DNA of 64,000 nucleotides from Streptomyces sclerotialus (GCF_040907265.1 NZ_JBFOHP010000002.1:4650001-4714000); one strand, 5' to 3'. Positions 37,018-47,108 are shown, counted from the first letter of the stretch. Numbers and translations: made by a program. Notes: generated from the letters alone by a model not told the origin.

Positions 37018-40000
37018 TCAGGAGGGGAGCGGAACGGCATTCGACGGTCCGACCACGTCGAGCCTTCGCAGACCGGGAAAGTGGTGTGCGACGGCCGCCC
37101 GGCCGGGGAACGTGCCCGCGGGGTCGAACAGCCTGAGGCTGACCAGGCCGGGGAGCGTGAGCCCGGCCGGGCAGGCGGCCAGGCAGTCGGCGTCCACGCT
37201 GAGGTGCGTCAGCGACTCCAGCGCGGCGATCTCCGCCCAGCCCGCGGCGTCCCGCGGACAGGCCTGGGAGTCGAGCAGGAGCTCCCGCAGCTCCGGCCAG
37301 GCTCGCACGGCGAGGGGGCCCGACCAGCCGCGGGAGGCGGTGCCGCCCAGCCGCAGACGCTGGAGCGGAGCGTCCTTCGGCAGGTCGTCGGGGCTCCAGG
37401 GGATGTCCGGCAGGTGGACCGTCAGGTTGGTGAGCCCGGGCAGTGAAGCGAGGGGGCGCAGGTCCCGGAGCCCGGTGAGGTGAAAGAGGGCGAGCCACTC
37501 CAAGGGCAATCCGGCGAGCGGTGAGAGGTCGCCGAGGCGCGGGGTGTCGTAGAGGGTCAGCCGCGTGAGCCGTGGCGTGTCCCGGAGGAACCCGAGGGCG
37601 TGGACGTCGTTGGCCTCGATGCGAAGGAACTGCGCGCCGACCTCCCGGGCGTGCGACGCAAGCCCCTCCTGGGAGACCTTGCTCCGCGCGTCGATCCGCT
37701 CGCGACCGCCCATCTCCCGGAGCAGCCGCAGGTGGTCGTCGGTGTGGACCGAGTACATCAGCCCGTCCGCATCGAGGTGCCGCACCACCTCCTCCGCGTA
37801 CCGTCCCGCGTCGAAGCGGTGCCAGGCCCATACCAGCTGTGAGCGGACCCGCAGCGCCGGATGGTCCCGGAACCGGGCCAGTACCGGCACGGCCCGGTCC
37901 GACTCCACGTTCGAGGCCGCGACCGTGACGGCGACGGCCTCGTCCTCGGTCAACCCCTCGGGGCCCGGCAGGAGTTCCAGCACCAGCGGCCCCGCCGCCG
38001 CCAGTTCCCTGGCCTCCTCCGCGGAGCGGGGCGGCAGGAGCTCCGCCGTGCGGTCCTCCACGGCCCTGCGGACCGCCGGGTCCAGCTCGGTGGCGTGTTC
38101 CAGGCAGGCCAGCGCGAGGAGCAGGATGCGGGTACGCACCGCGCGCTCGGCCTCACCGGTGGCGGCGTCGGCGCGGGCCAGCAACTCGCGCAGGATCTCC
38201 GCTCGTTCGCGCGGCCGTCCGTGCGCCACCGCCATCCGGATCACATCCTCCCACTGGGAGTCGTGCGCGTGGGCGGTCAGCAGGCCGATGTCCCACTCCT
38301 CGACGGCGGCCCGCGCACCCAGGTAGTCCTGGAAGGTGCGGTGCACGAAGTCGACGGCGCCGGGCGCCGGTTCGCGCAGCAGGCCGCTGCGGAGCAGCAG
38401 GTGCCGGAAGACCGCGTCGGCGTCCCCCTGGGCGGCCGCCGCCGGTACGGCCGGCAGCGCGTCCGCGACGATGCGCTCGGCGTGCGCGCGGTCCAGCTCC
38501 GTACGGCCGTTCCTGATGAGCCAGTACGCGAGCCGCTGGAGCAGCTGGATCTGCGGCTCGTCGCTCAGCTCGATGCCGTCCGGGCCGTTCATGTCGCGCT
38601 CCCGGTCGCGGCGCGACAGCAGCATCGTCAGCGCCGCGTCGTACAGCTCCTTGCGCCCGTGCGGCAGGTAGCCGCGCCGGTCGCGGTGGAGCGCGCAGAT
38701 CAGCCCGCACATCAGGGGGTTGGTCGCCAGCCGTCCCAGGTCCTGCTTGGTGTGTACGGCGTGCAGCAGCGACCGTTCGTACGCCGTGAGCCGGTCCTCG
38801 TCCGCCGGGGTTCCCGCGCGGGCGGCGGCGTGCCACCGTCCGATGAACGCGGCCACGTCGTCGCGGCTCATCGGGGCGAGCGTCAGTTCGGTGAAGCCCT
38901 CGGCCGCCAGCCAGTCCTCGCGGACGGCGGAGGGGCGCGAGGTCACCATCCACAGGTTGTGCGGGAACGCGTCGAGGAGGTCGCGCAGCCAGCGCCGGGC
39001 CCGCTCGCGCTCCCGCTCCGGGATCTCGTCCAGCCCGTCCACGAGGACCAGCCCGCGCCCGCCCGCCAGGACCCGGTGCGCCCAGCCGTCCGGCTGCGCG
39101 CCGGACACGGGGCAGCCGACGGCCGCGAGGAAGCGGTCGGGGGTGGGGAGGTCGGCGCCGGACCGCTGGAGCGTCCGCAGGGGGAGGACGAAGGGGATGC
39201 GTCCGTGGAGGTGCGGGAGGGCGGCCGTGCCGCCCGCCGGGGTGCAGGAGACCGCGAGCCACTGCACCAGCGTGCTCTTGCCCGAGCCGGCGACGCCGCG
39301 CAGCAGGACCCGGTCGTGCCCGGCGAGCGCGTGGTCGGCGGGTACCGGTGAGGCGGGCGGGGCCGGGGTGCCGCGCAGGCCGTCGTACGCGGCCTCGGCG
39401 TCCGGTGCCGCGCCGTCCTGCGCGTACGTGGCGTGCAGGCTCAGGTACGCCGTGTCCAGTGGCCAGCGGTCCGGCGAGTGCGCCAGGTCGATGCCGTAGA
39501 TCGTCAGACGGCCGTGCTTCCTGCCGAGGTGGGCGAGGTAGTCCCGCTCGAAGGCGGTGTCCGCGGTCCGGGGTGACGGGTTGCGCGCGATGAGCTCGTC
39601 GGTCAGGGCGATGAGCCGGTCCAGGTCCCGGCTCTGCTCGACGAGGGTGCGGGCGACAAACGTCGACCGCTGGGTGAAGAAGTGCACGATGTGCAGGCAG
39701 GCGATGCCGAGCAGGGTGTCGTACAGCTGCTCGGCATCCCGGGAGAGCGCGCTCAGCGCCTCCTGGCCGGCCTCCTGGCGCAGCCGGCGGGCGAGCGCCG
39801 GGGCGCCCAGCCGGACGGCCTGTACGTCGTCCATGGCCAGCCCGCCGAGGGCGTGCAGGGTCCGGGTGAGCGCGTCGGCGACGGCGGCCTCCTCGGCGGC
39901 GGCGACGGGCCGTTCCCCGGGACCGGCGGCCCGCACGGCGCGCGCCACCAGCTCCCCGGCGATCTTGCGCAGCTCGCCCTCGGTGAGCGTGCGCTTCTCG

Positions 40001-40140
40001 CCCGTGAACGAGACGAGCGCGGACACCCGTACCGGCCTCTCCGCCAGCCCCGCGCCCGGCCCCTCCTTCACGAAGAGCTTCTTCACGAGCGGTGCCACGA
40101 CGGACGACGCCAGCCGGGCCCCCACCGTTGCCGGATCCAT
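37018..40140 (-). CDS. NACHT-domain NTPase with C-terminal leucine-rich-repeat-like region (NLR-like)
   Basis: 1040 residues; ATG with GGGGGAGGG six bases upstream. Domain order: N-terminal helical domain (1-270; [33 protein letters not shown]); NACHT with Walker A GVAGSGKST (282-290), Walker B LVLVDGLDEIP (364-374), sensor-1 MVTSRPSA (398-405), winged-helix marker [10 protein letters not shown] (471-480) and [15 protein letters not shown] (596-610); a helical repeat region (about 620-830); then about seven LRR-like units at 850-1030 (LTRLTLYDTPRLGDLSPLAG, LRDLRPLASLPGLTNLTV, LRRLDVV). This is the layout of NLR immune receptors. First gene of a two-gene operon; a perfect inverted repeat lies 59 bp upstream. 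The trigger and effector activity are unknown. Confidence 0.88.
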   Translation of the reverse strand: MDPATVGARLASSVVAPLVKKLFVKEGPGAGLAERPVRVSALVSFTGEKRTLTEGELRKIAGELVARAVRAAGPGERPVAAAEEAAVADALTRTLHALGGLAMDDVQAVRLGAPALARRLRQEAGQEALSALSRDAEQLYDTLLGIACLHIVHFFTQRSTFVARTLVEQSRDLDRLIALTDELIARNPSPRTADTAFERDYLAHLGRKHGRLTIYGIDLAHSPDRWPLDTAYLSLHATYAQDGAAPDAEAAYDGLRGTPAPPASPVPADHALAGHDRVLLRGVAGSGKSTLVQWLAVSCTPAGGTAALPHLHGRIPFVLPLRTLQRSGADLPTPDRFLAAVGCPVSGAQPDGWAHRVLAGGRGLVLVDGLDEIPERERERARRWLRDLLDAFPHNLWMVTSRPSAVREDWLAAEGFTELTLAPMSRDDVAAFIGRWHAAARAGTPADEDRLTAYERSLLHAVHTKQDLGRLATNPLMCGLICALHRDRRGYLPHGRKELYDAALTMLLSRRDRERDMNGPDGIELSDEPQIQLLQRLAYWLIRNGRTELDRAHAERIVADALPAVPAAAAQGDADAVFRHLLLRSGLLREPAPGAVDFVHRTFQDYLGARAAVEEWDIGLLTAHAHDSQWEDVIRMAVAHGRPRERAEILRELLARADAATGEAERAVRTRILLLALACLEHATELDPAVRRAVEDRTAELLPPRSAEEARELAAAGPLVLELLPGPEGLTEDEAVAVTVAASNVESDRAVPVLARFRDHPALRVRSQLVWAWHRFDAGRYAEEVVRHLDADGLMYSVHTDDHLRLLREMGGRERIDARSKVSQEGLASHAREVGAQFLRIEANDVHALGFLRDTPRLTRLTLYDTPRLGDLSPLAGLPLEWLALFHLTGLRDLRPLASLPGLTNLTVHLPDIPWSPDDLPKDAPLQRLRLGGTASRGWSGPLAVRAWPELRELLLDSQACPRDAAGWAEIAALESLTHLSVDADCLAACPAGLTLPGLVSLRLFDPAGTFPGRAAVAHHFPGLRRLDVVGPSNAVPLPS

Positions 40141-40639
40141 GCCGGGCCCTCCCCCTGTCGCTGCCGGCCGTACGCGCCGACGAGGTTACCGGGGTCACAG
40201 GTCCTTGGTCCCGGAACGGACATACCAAGGACCTTGGGCAAAGCGGGCGGATCGGGGGGTTCGGTGACATGCCGCACAGCGGATTTCGCGCCTACTAAAA
40301 GGCATAGGAAAGGCGCCGGGTGGGGCCGCGGGCCGCCTTTCCCTGGTGCCGTGGGACTTTTGGCAGGGGGGTGGAGGGGACCTGCGGCAGAGAAGTCGAG
40401 GATCAAGGGAATGGCAGGTGGGGGCGGAATCCGGGGCGGGAAGGCGGTTCCGGGGATTGTCCGGGCGGGATGTTTTGAAGCGGGCGCGGCGGGTACGGCA
40501 AGGGGCTGATTCCCGTTGCCTTTGTTACGGGGTCAGGTAGTAGAAAGGCTTCTTGGCAGGCCTGCGAGCGGCGGTTACCAAGGAATGGCGATCCCGGTTG
40601 GTCCCGGCCGGGAGTCTTTCTTTCGGAGGTAATTCCCGC
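40141..40639. other. 499-nt divergent spacer between the NACHT operon and the M23 peptidase gene
   Basis: No supportable gene. It contains the 11-bp inverted repeat at 40199-40234, a second repeat GGAAAGGCG / CGCCTTTCC (40307-40315 and 40334-40342), and, near the peptidase gene, possible promoter elements TTGCCT (40516) and TAGTAG (40538) 16 nt apart. The peptidase mRNA would then have a leader of about 90 nt. Confidence 0.45.
40199..40234. promoter_or_regulatory. Perfect inverted repeat upstream of the NACHT operon
   Basis: AGGTCCTTGGT (40199-40209) and ACCAAGGACCT (40224-40234) are exact complements separated by 14 nt. Centred about 77 bp upstream of the first NACHT ATG, it could be an operator or a leader hairpin. 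No similar sequence was noticed elsewhere in the window. Confidence 0.55.
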
Positions 40640-41350
40640 ATGTCGAAGTTCTCCTTCACCCGGTATTCGAAGAAGCCCGCCCTGCGTACCCGCGCCACCG
40701 TTCTGGTGGCCGGCATGGGCGCCTCCCTCGCGCTGGGTGCCGGTGCTGCTTCGGCGATGGACGGCGGCGCGGTATCGCTCCAGGGCCTCTCCACGGACGT
40801 GGCGAGCACGGTGAGCGCGCAGGCCGACGCGCAGAAGAAGTCGATCGACGCGGAGAAGAAGGCCAAGGCCGACCGCGCCAAGGCGGCCGCTGACCGGCAC
40901 GAGCGTGCCGAGCGGCAGCTGCAGAAGACCAACGGCTGGGAGAAGCCGGTGGACAAGTACGGCCTCGGCGAGAAGTTCGGTCTGGCCGGCAGTCACTGGT
41001 CGCACAAGCACAGTGGCCAGGACTTCGTGGTGCCCACGGGTACCCAGGTGAAGGCCGCGCACGAAGGCACCGTCGTGAAGGCGGGCCCGAACGGCGGCGG
41101 TGACGGTCCCGCGTACGGCAATGCCATTGTGATCAAGCACGGTGCCCACACGTACACGCAGTACGCGCACCTTTCGAAGATCCAGGTCCAGGTCGGCCAG
41201 AAGGTCTCCGCCGGTGACCGGATCGGCCTTTCCGGCAGCACCGGTAATTCCACCGGACCGCACCTGCACTTCGAGGTCCGTACCGGCGCTGACTACGGCA
41301 CCGGTATCGAGCCGGTGGACTTCCTCCGCGGCGAGCACGTGGACGTCTGA
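40640..41350 (+). CDS. Secreted M23-family peptidase (LytM-like)
   Basis: 236 residues from the ATG at 40640 (GGAGGT ten bases upstream). A signal peptide is followed by an AXA-like site in GAASA (about residue 40), a charged coiled segment (about 55-95) and a LytM/M23 zinc-peptidase domain. The zinc ligands fall in HSGQDF (H-x3-D) and HLHFE, and the glycine-rich GSTGNSTGPH precedes the second motif. Expected to cleave peptidoglycan cross-bridges or stems outside the membrane. Confidence 0.92.
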   Translation: MSKFSFTRYSKKPALRTRATVLVAGMGASLALGAGAASAMDGGAVSLQGLSTDVASTVSAQADAQKKSIDAEKKAKADRAKAAADRHERAERQLQKTNGWEKPVDKYGLGEKFGLAGSHWSHKHSGQDFVVPTGTQVKAAHEGTVVKAGPNGGGDGPAYGNAIVIKHGAHTYTQYAHLSKIQVQVGQKVSAGDRIGLSGSTGNSTGPHLHFEVRTGADYGTGIEPVDFLRGEHVDV

Positions 41351-41370
41351 GCCGGCCGGCCGACGAGAAC

Positions 41371-41955
41371 TTAATCCTGTGGTGCCGCGGCGGTATTCGC
41401 CGCGGTGACCAATTCGAGGGCGACTTCGAGGATGGCCGCGCGCTTCTCCTCGGGGTCGCCTTCGACGTTTCCCATGGCGAACATTCCGGCGTGCATCGAG
41501 ACCAGTGCGGTGACGCAGCGCGCCTGGTCCTTGAGTTCTGCATCGGGCTCCTTGAGGAGCCCGATCATCGTCAGCATCCGCGCCTTGAACGACTCACCGA
41601 TGCTGAGGTCGCGGACGGTGGCCTGGTTCTCCTGCATGAAGCGGAAGAGCGGGGCGGCGTCGCGCAGCGCCTCGCTGTAACGGCGGAGGACCTCCTGCTT
41701 CGTCTCCAGCGTGCGCGGCCGGTCCCCGGCCCACGCGATCAGCTCGTCGCAGGGCCTGGCCAGGTCCTCGAAGAGGCTGATGACGATGTCTTCCTTGGTC
41801 TTGAAGTGGTAGTACAGGGCGGCCTTGGTGACCTCCAGCCGCTCGGCGATCTCCCGCAGCGAGGTCTTCTCGTACCCCTGCTGCGCGAAGAGGTCCAGGG
41901 CCACGTCCTGAATGCGCTGGCGGGTGTTGCCCCTGCGCGCGTGTGCTGTGCCCAT
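41371..41955 (-). CDS. TetR-family repressor of the adjacent efflux pump
   Basis: 194 residues. The N-terminal HTH (RIQDVALDLFAQQGYEKTSL, REIAERLEVTKAALYYHFKTK) is canonical. The C-terminal helical ligand domain follows. The ATG has TAGGAGAG six bases upstream. It is divergent from a DHA2-type efflux gene across 156 bp carrying an 18-bp palindrome, the usual repressor-pump arrangement. Confidence 0.93.
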   Translation of the reverse strand: MGTAHARRGNTRQRIQDVALDLFAQQGYEKTSLREIAERLEVTKAALYYHFKTKEDIVISLFEDLARPCDELIAWAGDRPRTLETKQEVLRRYSEALRDAAPLFRFMQENQATVRDLSIGESFKARMLTMIGLLKEPDAELKDQARCVTALVSMHAGMFAMGNVEGDPEEKRAAILEVALELVTAANTAAAPQD

Positions 41956-42028
41956 GGTGCTCTCCTACGTCGTCGGTGCGGGTTCTCGCAGGCTATCCCT
42001 GGTCAGGCCGGGGCAATCATTAACTTAC

Positions 42029-42058
42029 TTGACGCCCGGCTAGTTATGCCCTTACTGT
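42029..42058 (+). promoter_or_regulatory. Candidate promoter of the efflux gene
   Basis: -35 TTGACG (42029-42034), 18-nt spacer, -10 TACTGT (42053-42058). The TetR palindrome starts 16 bp downstream of the -10, so repressor binding would block early elongation. Confidence 0.45.
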
Positions 42059-42073
42059 CCTCGCCGTAAGCCA

Positions 42074-42091
42074 ACTTGCCGGGCGGCAAGT
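42074..42091. promoter_or_regulatory. Candidate TetR operator
   Basis: ACTTGCCG-gg-CGGCAAGT: perfect 8-bp arms around a 2-bp centre. The neighbouring TAACTTACTT (42021) and AAGTAAGT (42088) extend a looser symmetry across the intergenic region. Confidence 0.6.
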
Positions 42092-42093
42092 AA

Positions 42094-43698
<1,605 letters not shown>

Positions 43699-43726
43699 CC
43701 TCGCACGACATGACCCGAGCACGGCC

Positions 43727-43749
43727 CCGGCACCGGTCCACGGTGCCGG
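43727..43749. terminator. Hairpin after the efflux gene
   Basis: CCGGCACCG (43727-43735) pairs with CGGTGCCGG (43741-43749) around GTCCA, 28 nt after the stop. Confidence 0.6.
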
Positions 43750-43928
43750 CGCCGTGGTGTCACCGGAGCGTGCCGTTCGTCCGGGCCGGGTGACGATTGC
43801 ACCGGTCCGGGGACAAGGCGTGCCGCGGCGGTTTCCGCCCTTGCTTTCCGGAGTGGACTGGTGTCAGCAGTCCATGAGGGCTGCTGGATGCGGGCGCCGG
43901 CCGGTGCCCGCAAGGGGGGCGAAAGATC

Positions 43929-44276
43929 ATGAAGGGCACGAAGGAGCCGGCCCGGACGCCACGCCGAGGGGTGGCGAAGGCCGCGGTGGCAGGGATGCTC
44001 GCGCTGGTCACCATGGGGGCGGTGACCTGGCGGATCGGACACGGCGACGCGGGCGCGGCAGAGGGGCAGCGCGCCGCCGAGGTGACGGGCTCGCAGGTCC
44101 AGGAATGGCTCGACAGGGCGTGGGCCTACCTGGAGCCGTACCTGCATGAGTTCGTGCAGCTGTACAAGCCCGAGCTGAACATGCGGTTCCCCGTCACCGT
44201 CGCCGTGACGGTGGGCGTGCTGCTGCTGTTCCGCATCGGCATCCGCATCCGGATCACGAAGCGGGAACGGCGCTGA
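43929..44276 (+). CDS. Small two-helix membrane protein, unknown
   Basis: 115 residues. Hydrophobic segments lie at about 16-36 and 86-104, separated by a stretch containing EWLDRAWAYLEPYLHEFVQL, and the C-terminus is strongly basic (RIGIRIRITKRERR). Third-position G/C is very high, supporting coding. GGGGGGCG lies about ten bases before the ATG. It converges on cseC. No family recognised. Confidence 0.65.
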   Translation: MKGTKEPARTPRRGVAKAAVAGMLALVTMGAVTWRIGHGDAGAAEGQRAAEVTGSQVQEWLDRAWAYLEPYLHEFVQLYKPELNMRFPVTVAVTVGVLLLFRIGIRIRITKRERR

Positions 44277-44304
44277 CGACCGGGTGATCCGGCCGCGGGC
44301 GCGG

Positions 44305-45612
44305 TCAGTCCTCCGGGCCCGGGAGCCGGATCACCGGGAAGCTGCCGGTGGCGGTCGGGGCGTTCTCGGGGAGCCAGAGGACGGCGACGGCGCCGCTGGT
44401 GCCGTCCACGGCGGCCTCCGCGTTGCGGAAGGTCAGCCGGGCGCCGAGCACCCGGGCCTGGCCCGCCGCGATGGTCAGGCCCAGGCCGTGGCCGCGGCCC
44501 GACCGGTCGCTGCTGCCGGTACGGAAGCGGCTCGGGCCCTCGCGGAGCAGCGACTCGGGGAAGCCGGGCCCGTGGTCGCGGACGCGGATCACCCGGCCCT
44601 CGACCGTGACCTCCACCGGCGGCCTGCCGTGCCGGGAGGCGTTGGCGATGAGGTTGCCGAGGATGCGCTCCAGCCGGCGCGGATCGGTGCTGACCTCCGC
44701 GTCCCGCAGCACCTCGATGCGGATGTCCGGGCCCAGCGCCCGCACCCGCCGCCGGACGAACTCCCCGAGCTCGACGTCCTGGAGCTCGGCCCGCTCGGCG
44801 TAGCCGTCCAGCCGGGCCACCTCCAGTACGTCCTCGACCAGCGTCCGCATGGCCTGCGCCCGGTCCCGTACGAGCTCCGTCGGGCGGCCCGGGGGCAGCA
44901 GCTCGGCCGCGGTGAGCAGCCCCGTGACGGGCGTGCGCAGCTCGTGCGCGATGTCCGCCGTCACCCGCCGCTCGGCCTCGATCCGGGACTGGAGCGCGTC
45001 CGACATGGCGTCCATGGCGCGTGCCAGTTCGTCGGTCTCGTCCCGTACCCGCCCGCCGATCTCGTCCCGTACGTGGACGGAGGTGTCGCCCTCGGCGAGC
45101 TTGCGGGCCGCCTCCGCCGCCTTCCGCAGCCGCTTGGAGAGCCGGCCGCCGACCAGCACGCCCAGCGCGCAGCCGGCCGCGACCACCGAGATGGACCCGA
45201 TGAACAGCGCCTGGTCGAGGTCGTCCAGGACGGTGAAGCGGTCGGGGAAGTCGTTGTGGATCGAGAGCACCCGGCCGTCGTCCAGCGGCGCCGCGGCCCA
45301 CACCTCAGGGGCGGCCTCCCCGTTGTCCTCCAGATAGGTGGCGCGCCGGCCCTCGGCGACCTCGGCGCGCAGCGCCTTGGGCAGCTTCGGGTCGTCCAGC
45401 CGGGCGCCGAACTGGAGGCGGGCGGTGGTCTCGTAGATCCGCTGGGTGAAGTTCAGCCGCTCGATCTGCACGTCGCGGCTGTTGTCGAGCATGGACACCC
45501 GGGCGGCGTTGTGCACGACGAGGCTCAGCGCGATCGCGACCAGTGCTCCGACGAGCGCGATCGCCGCACTGAGCTTCCAGCGCAGTCCCGTACGCAGGGC
45601 GAGTCCGACCAC
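44305..45612 (-). CDS. cseC: Sensor histidine kinase CseC
   Basis: 435 residues: two transmembrane helices flank an extracellular domain of about 110 residues, then HAMP, HisKA (VTADIAHELRTPVTGLLTA) and HATPase (LIANASRHG, DHGPGFP, GHGLGLTIA). In S. coelicolor CseC senses cell-envelope damage by wall-active antibiotics and activates CseB, which turns on sigE. The GTG start is six bases after the cseB stop. It is the fourth gene of the sigE-cseA-cseB-cseC order, which makes the identification firm. Confidence 0.92.
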   Translation of the reverse strand: MVGLALRTGLRWKLSAAIALVGALVAIALSLVVHNAARVSMLDNSRDVQIERLNFTQRIYETTARLQFGARLDDPKLPKALRAEVAEGRRATYLEDNGEAAPEVWAAAPLDDGRVLSIHNDFPDRFTVLDDLDQALFIGSISVVAAGCALGVLVGGRLSKRLRKAAEAARKLAEGDTSVHVRDEIGGRVRDETDELARAMDAMSDALQSRIEAERRVTADIAHELRTPVTGLLTAAELLPPGRPTELVRDRAQAMRTLVEDVLEVARLDGYAERAELQDVELGEFVRRRVRALGPDIRIEVLRDAEVSTDPRRLERILGNLIANASRHGRPPVEVTVEGRVIRVRDHGPGFPESLLREGPSRFRTGSSDRSGRGHGLGLTIAAGQARVLGARLTFRNAEAAVDGTSGAVAVLWLPENAPTATGSFPVIRLPGPED

Positions 45613-45618
45613 CCGTGG

Positions 45619-46332
45619 TCAGCCTCTCAGCTTGTAGCCGAAGCCGCGGACCGTCTCGATCCGGTCCTGGCCGATCTTGCCGCGCAGCCGTTGCACGTGC
45701 ACGTCGACGACCCGGGTGTCACCGCCCCAGCCGTAGTCCCACACCCGCTCCAGCAGCCGGTCGCGGGAGAGCACCGTGCCCGGCGCGTCGGAGAACTCCA
45801 GCAGCAGCCGCATCTCGGTCGGCGTCAGCGCGACCGGCCGGCCGTCGCGCCGCACCTCCATGCCTTCGGTGTCCACCTCCAGGTCACCGAAGCGCAGCAG
45901 CCCGTCGTCGGCGGCCGACGCCGTGTCCTTGCCCGCACCGCCGCGGCCGTCCGGGCCGCTGGCGTGTCCGAAGCGGCGCAGCACCGCCCGTATCCGGGCG
46001 ACCAGCACCGCACCGTCGAACGGCTTGGTGACGTAGTCGTCGGCGCCCGCCTCCAGGCCGAGCACCACGTCGATGGAGTCGGCGCGCGCGGACAGCATGA
46101 TCACCGGGACCGTCGACTCGTCCCGGATGCGCCGGCACAGGCTGACCCCGTCCAGGCCGGGCACCATCACGTCCAGCAGGGCGATGTCGGGCCGGTCGGC
46201 GCGGAACGCCTCCAGGCCCGAGAGCCCGTCCGGCATGGCCGTCACCACGAAGCCGTCCCGTTCCAGGGCGAGCTGGGTGGCCTCGCGGATGACGTCGTCG
46301 TCCTCGACGAAGAGCACATGGGTCTCGGCCAT
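45619..46332 (-). CDS. cseB: OmpR-family response regulator CseB
   Basis: 237 residues from the ATG at 46332. Receiver: DDD at the N-terminus, phospho-Asp in IALLDVMVPGLDG, and KPF lysine. A linker is followed by an OmpR winged helix (TPTEMRLLLEF, VWDYGWGGDTRVVDVHVQRL). An in-frame TTG at 46344 lies against the GGAGG motif and is too close to be served by it. CseB activates sigE transcription in the model species. The gene begins nine bases after the cseA stop. Confidence 0.93.
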   Translation of the reverse strand: MAETHVLFVEDDDVIREATQLALERDGFVVTAMPDGLSGLEAFRADRPDIALLDVMVPGLDGVSLCRRIRDESTVPVIMLSARADSIDVVLGLEAGADDYVTKPFDGAVLVARIRAVLRRFGHASGPDGRGGAGKDTASAADDGLLRFGDLEVDTEGMEVRRDGRPVALTPTEMRLLLEFSDAPGTVLSRDRLLERVWDYGWGGDTRVVDVHVQRLRGKIGQDRIETVRGFGYKLRG

Positions 46333-46340
46333 GCGAGTTC

Positions 46341-47060
46341 TCAATCCTCCGATGGTGTCGCTTCGGCGTCGGGGCCGGTCTTGCTGTAGTCGGTGTAGGT
46401 GTGGACGTACTCGCGGAAGTGGTCCTTCGACCAGCGGTACGTCAGCACATCCTCGCCCGTGGGACAGCAGACGGCGTCGTCGGAGTCGTAGGTCTGCCTG
46501 GTGACCTGGAGTTCACCCTTGCTGACCCCCGCGTAGACCGGCGGCTGCTCGTCGCTGAAGACGTTCTCGTAGCCCTTGGCGTCCTTGCGGTACACGTACG
46601 ACCCGATGCCGACGGAGTCCGCGCAGGTCATCACGTTGACGATGACGTCGGGGGCCTTGCCGCCGGTCAGCGGGGCGTAGGTGACGTCGATCGGGTACTC
46701 GTCGGCCGTGCACGGCTTGGCCAGGGTCTTCTTCACCTCGGCGCCGACCTTGGGGTCGGCGCGCAGCAGCGCCCGCGCGTCGACCTTCTTGTAGCCGACG
46801 GAGGACGAGGGGGAGGGCGTCGGTGTCACGCTGCGGTCCCGGGACGGTACGGGCGTGTCGGCCGCCGAGCCCTCGGACCGCACACCGTCGCCGGACGCTT
46901 CGCACCCGGCCAGCAGCAGCGCGACCGCGGCGATCCCCGCGAGGGCCGTGCCGACCGTGCGCCACAAGGTCGCGGGCAGGCGCGAGGGAGCGGCCGGCCG
47001 CTCCTCGGCCGGTCCGCCGTCGGCTCCTTCGCCCCTGGTCACACCGCTCCTGCTCACCAT
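46341..47060 (-). CDS. cseA: Lipoprotein CseA, modulator of sigE
   Basis: 239 residues. A cytosolic N-terminus of about 28 residues precedes a hydrophobic segment ending in lipobox LLAGC, so the mature protein is lipid-anchored outside. The extracellular domain contains the pair CC in DDAVCCPTGEDVL and Cys residues in KPCTADEYP and VMTCADS. In S. coelicolor loss of CseA raises sigE expression. Its place between sigE and cseB fits. The ATG at 47060 is followed by GTG, so the exact start is uncertain by one codon. Confidence 0.88.
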   Translation of the reverse strand: MVSRSGVTRGEGADGGPAEERPAAPSRLPATLWRTVGTALAGIAAVALLLAGCEASGDGVRSEGSAADTPVPSRDRSVTPTPSPSSSVGYKKVDARALLRADPKVGAEVKKTLAKPCTADEYPIDVTYAPLTGGKAPDVIVNVMTCADSVGIGSYVYRKDAKGYENVFSDEQPPVYAGVSKGELQVTRQTYDSDDAVCCPTGEDVLTYRWSKDHFREYVHTYTDYSKTGPDAEATPSED

Positions 47061-47075
47061 GTGCCTGTCACCCGT

Positions 47076-47095
47076 CGCCGGCCCGCGGACCGGCG
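47076..47095. terminator. Possible attenuator between sigE and cseA
   Basis: CGCCGG (47076-47081) pairs with CCGGCG (47090-47095), and an alternative GGACC-ggc-GGTCC overlaps it (47087-47099). In S. coelicolor most sigE transcripts, from memory, end just after sigE, which this could explain. Confidence 0.35.
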
Positions 47096-47108
47096 GTCCA
47101 GCGGCCGG

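Noticed and set aside
40380..40640. Possible c-di-AMP (ydaO-type) riboswitch upstream of the M23 peptidase gene
   Set aside because: Cell-wall hydrolase genes in Streptomyces often carry this riboswitch and disA is in the window, but I could not find the conserved ydaO core sequences here. A covariance-model search would settle it.
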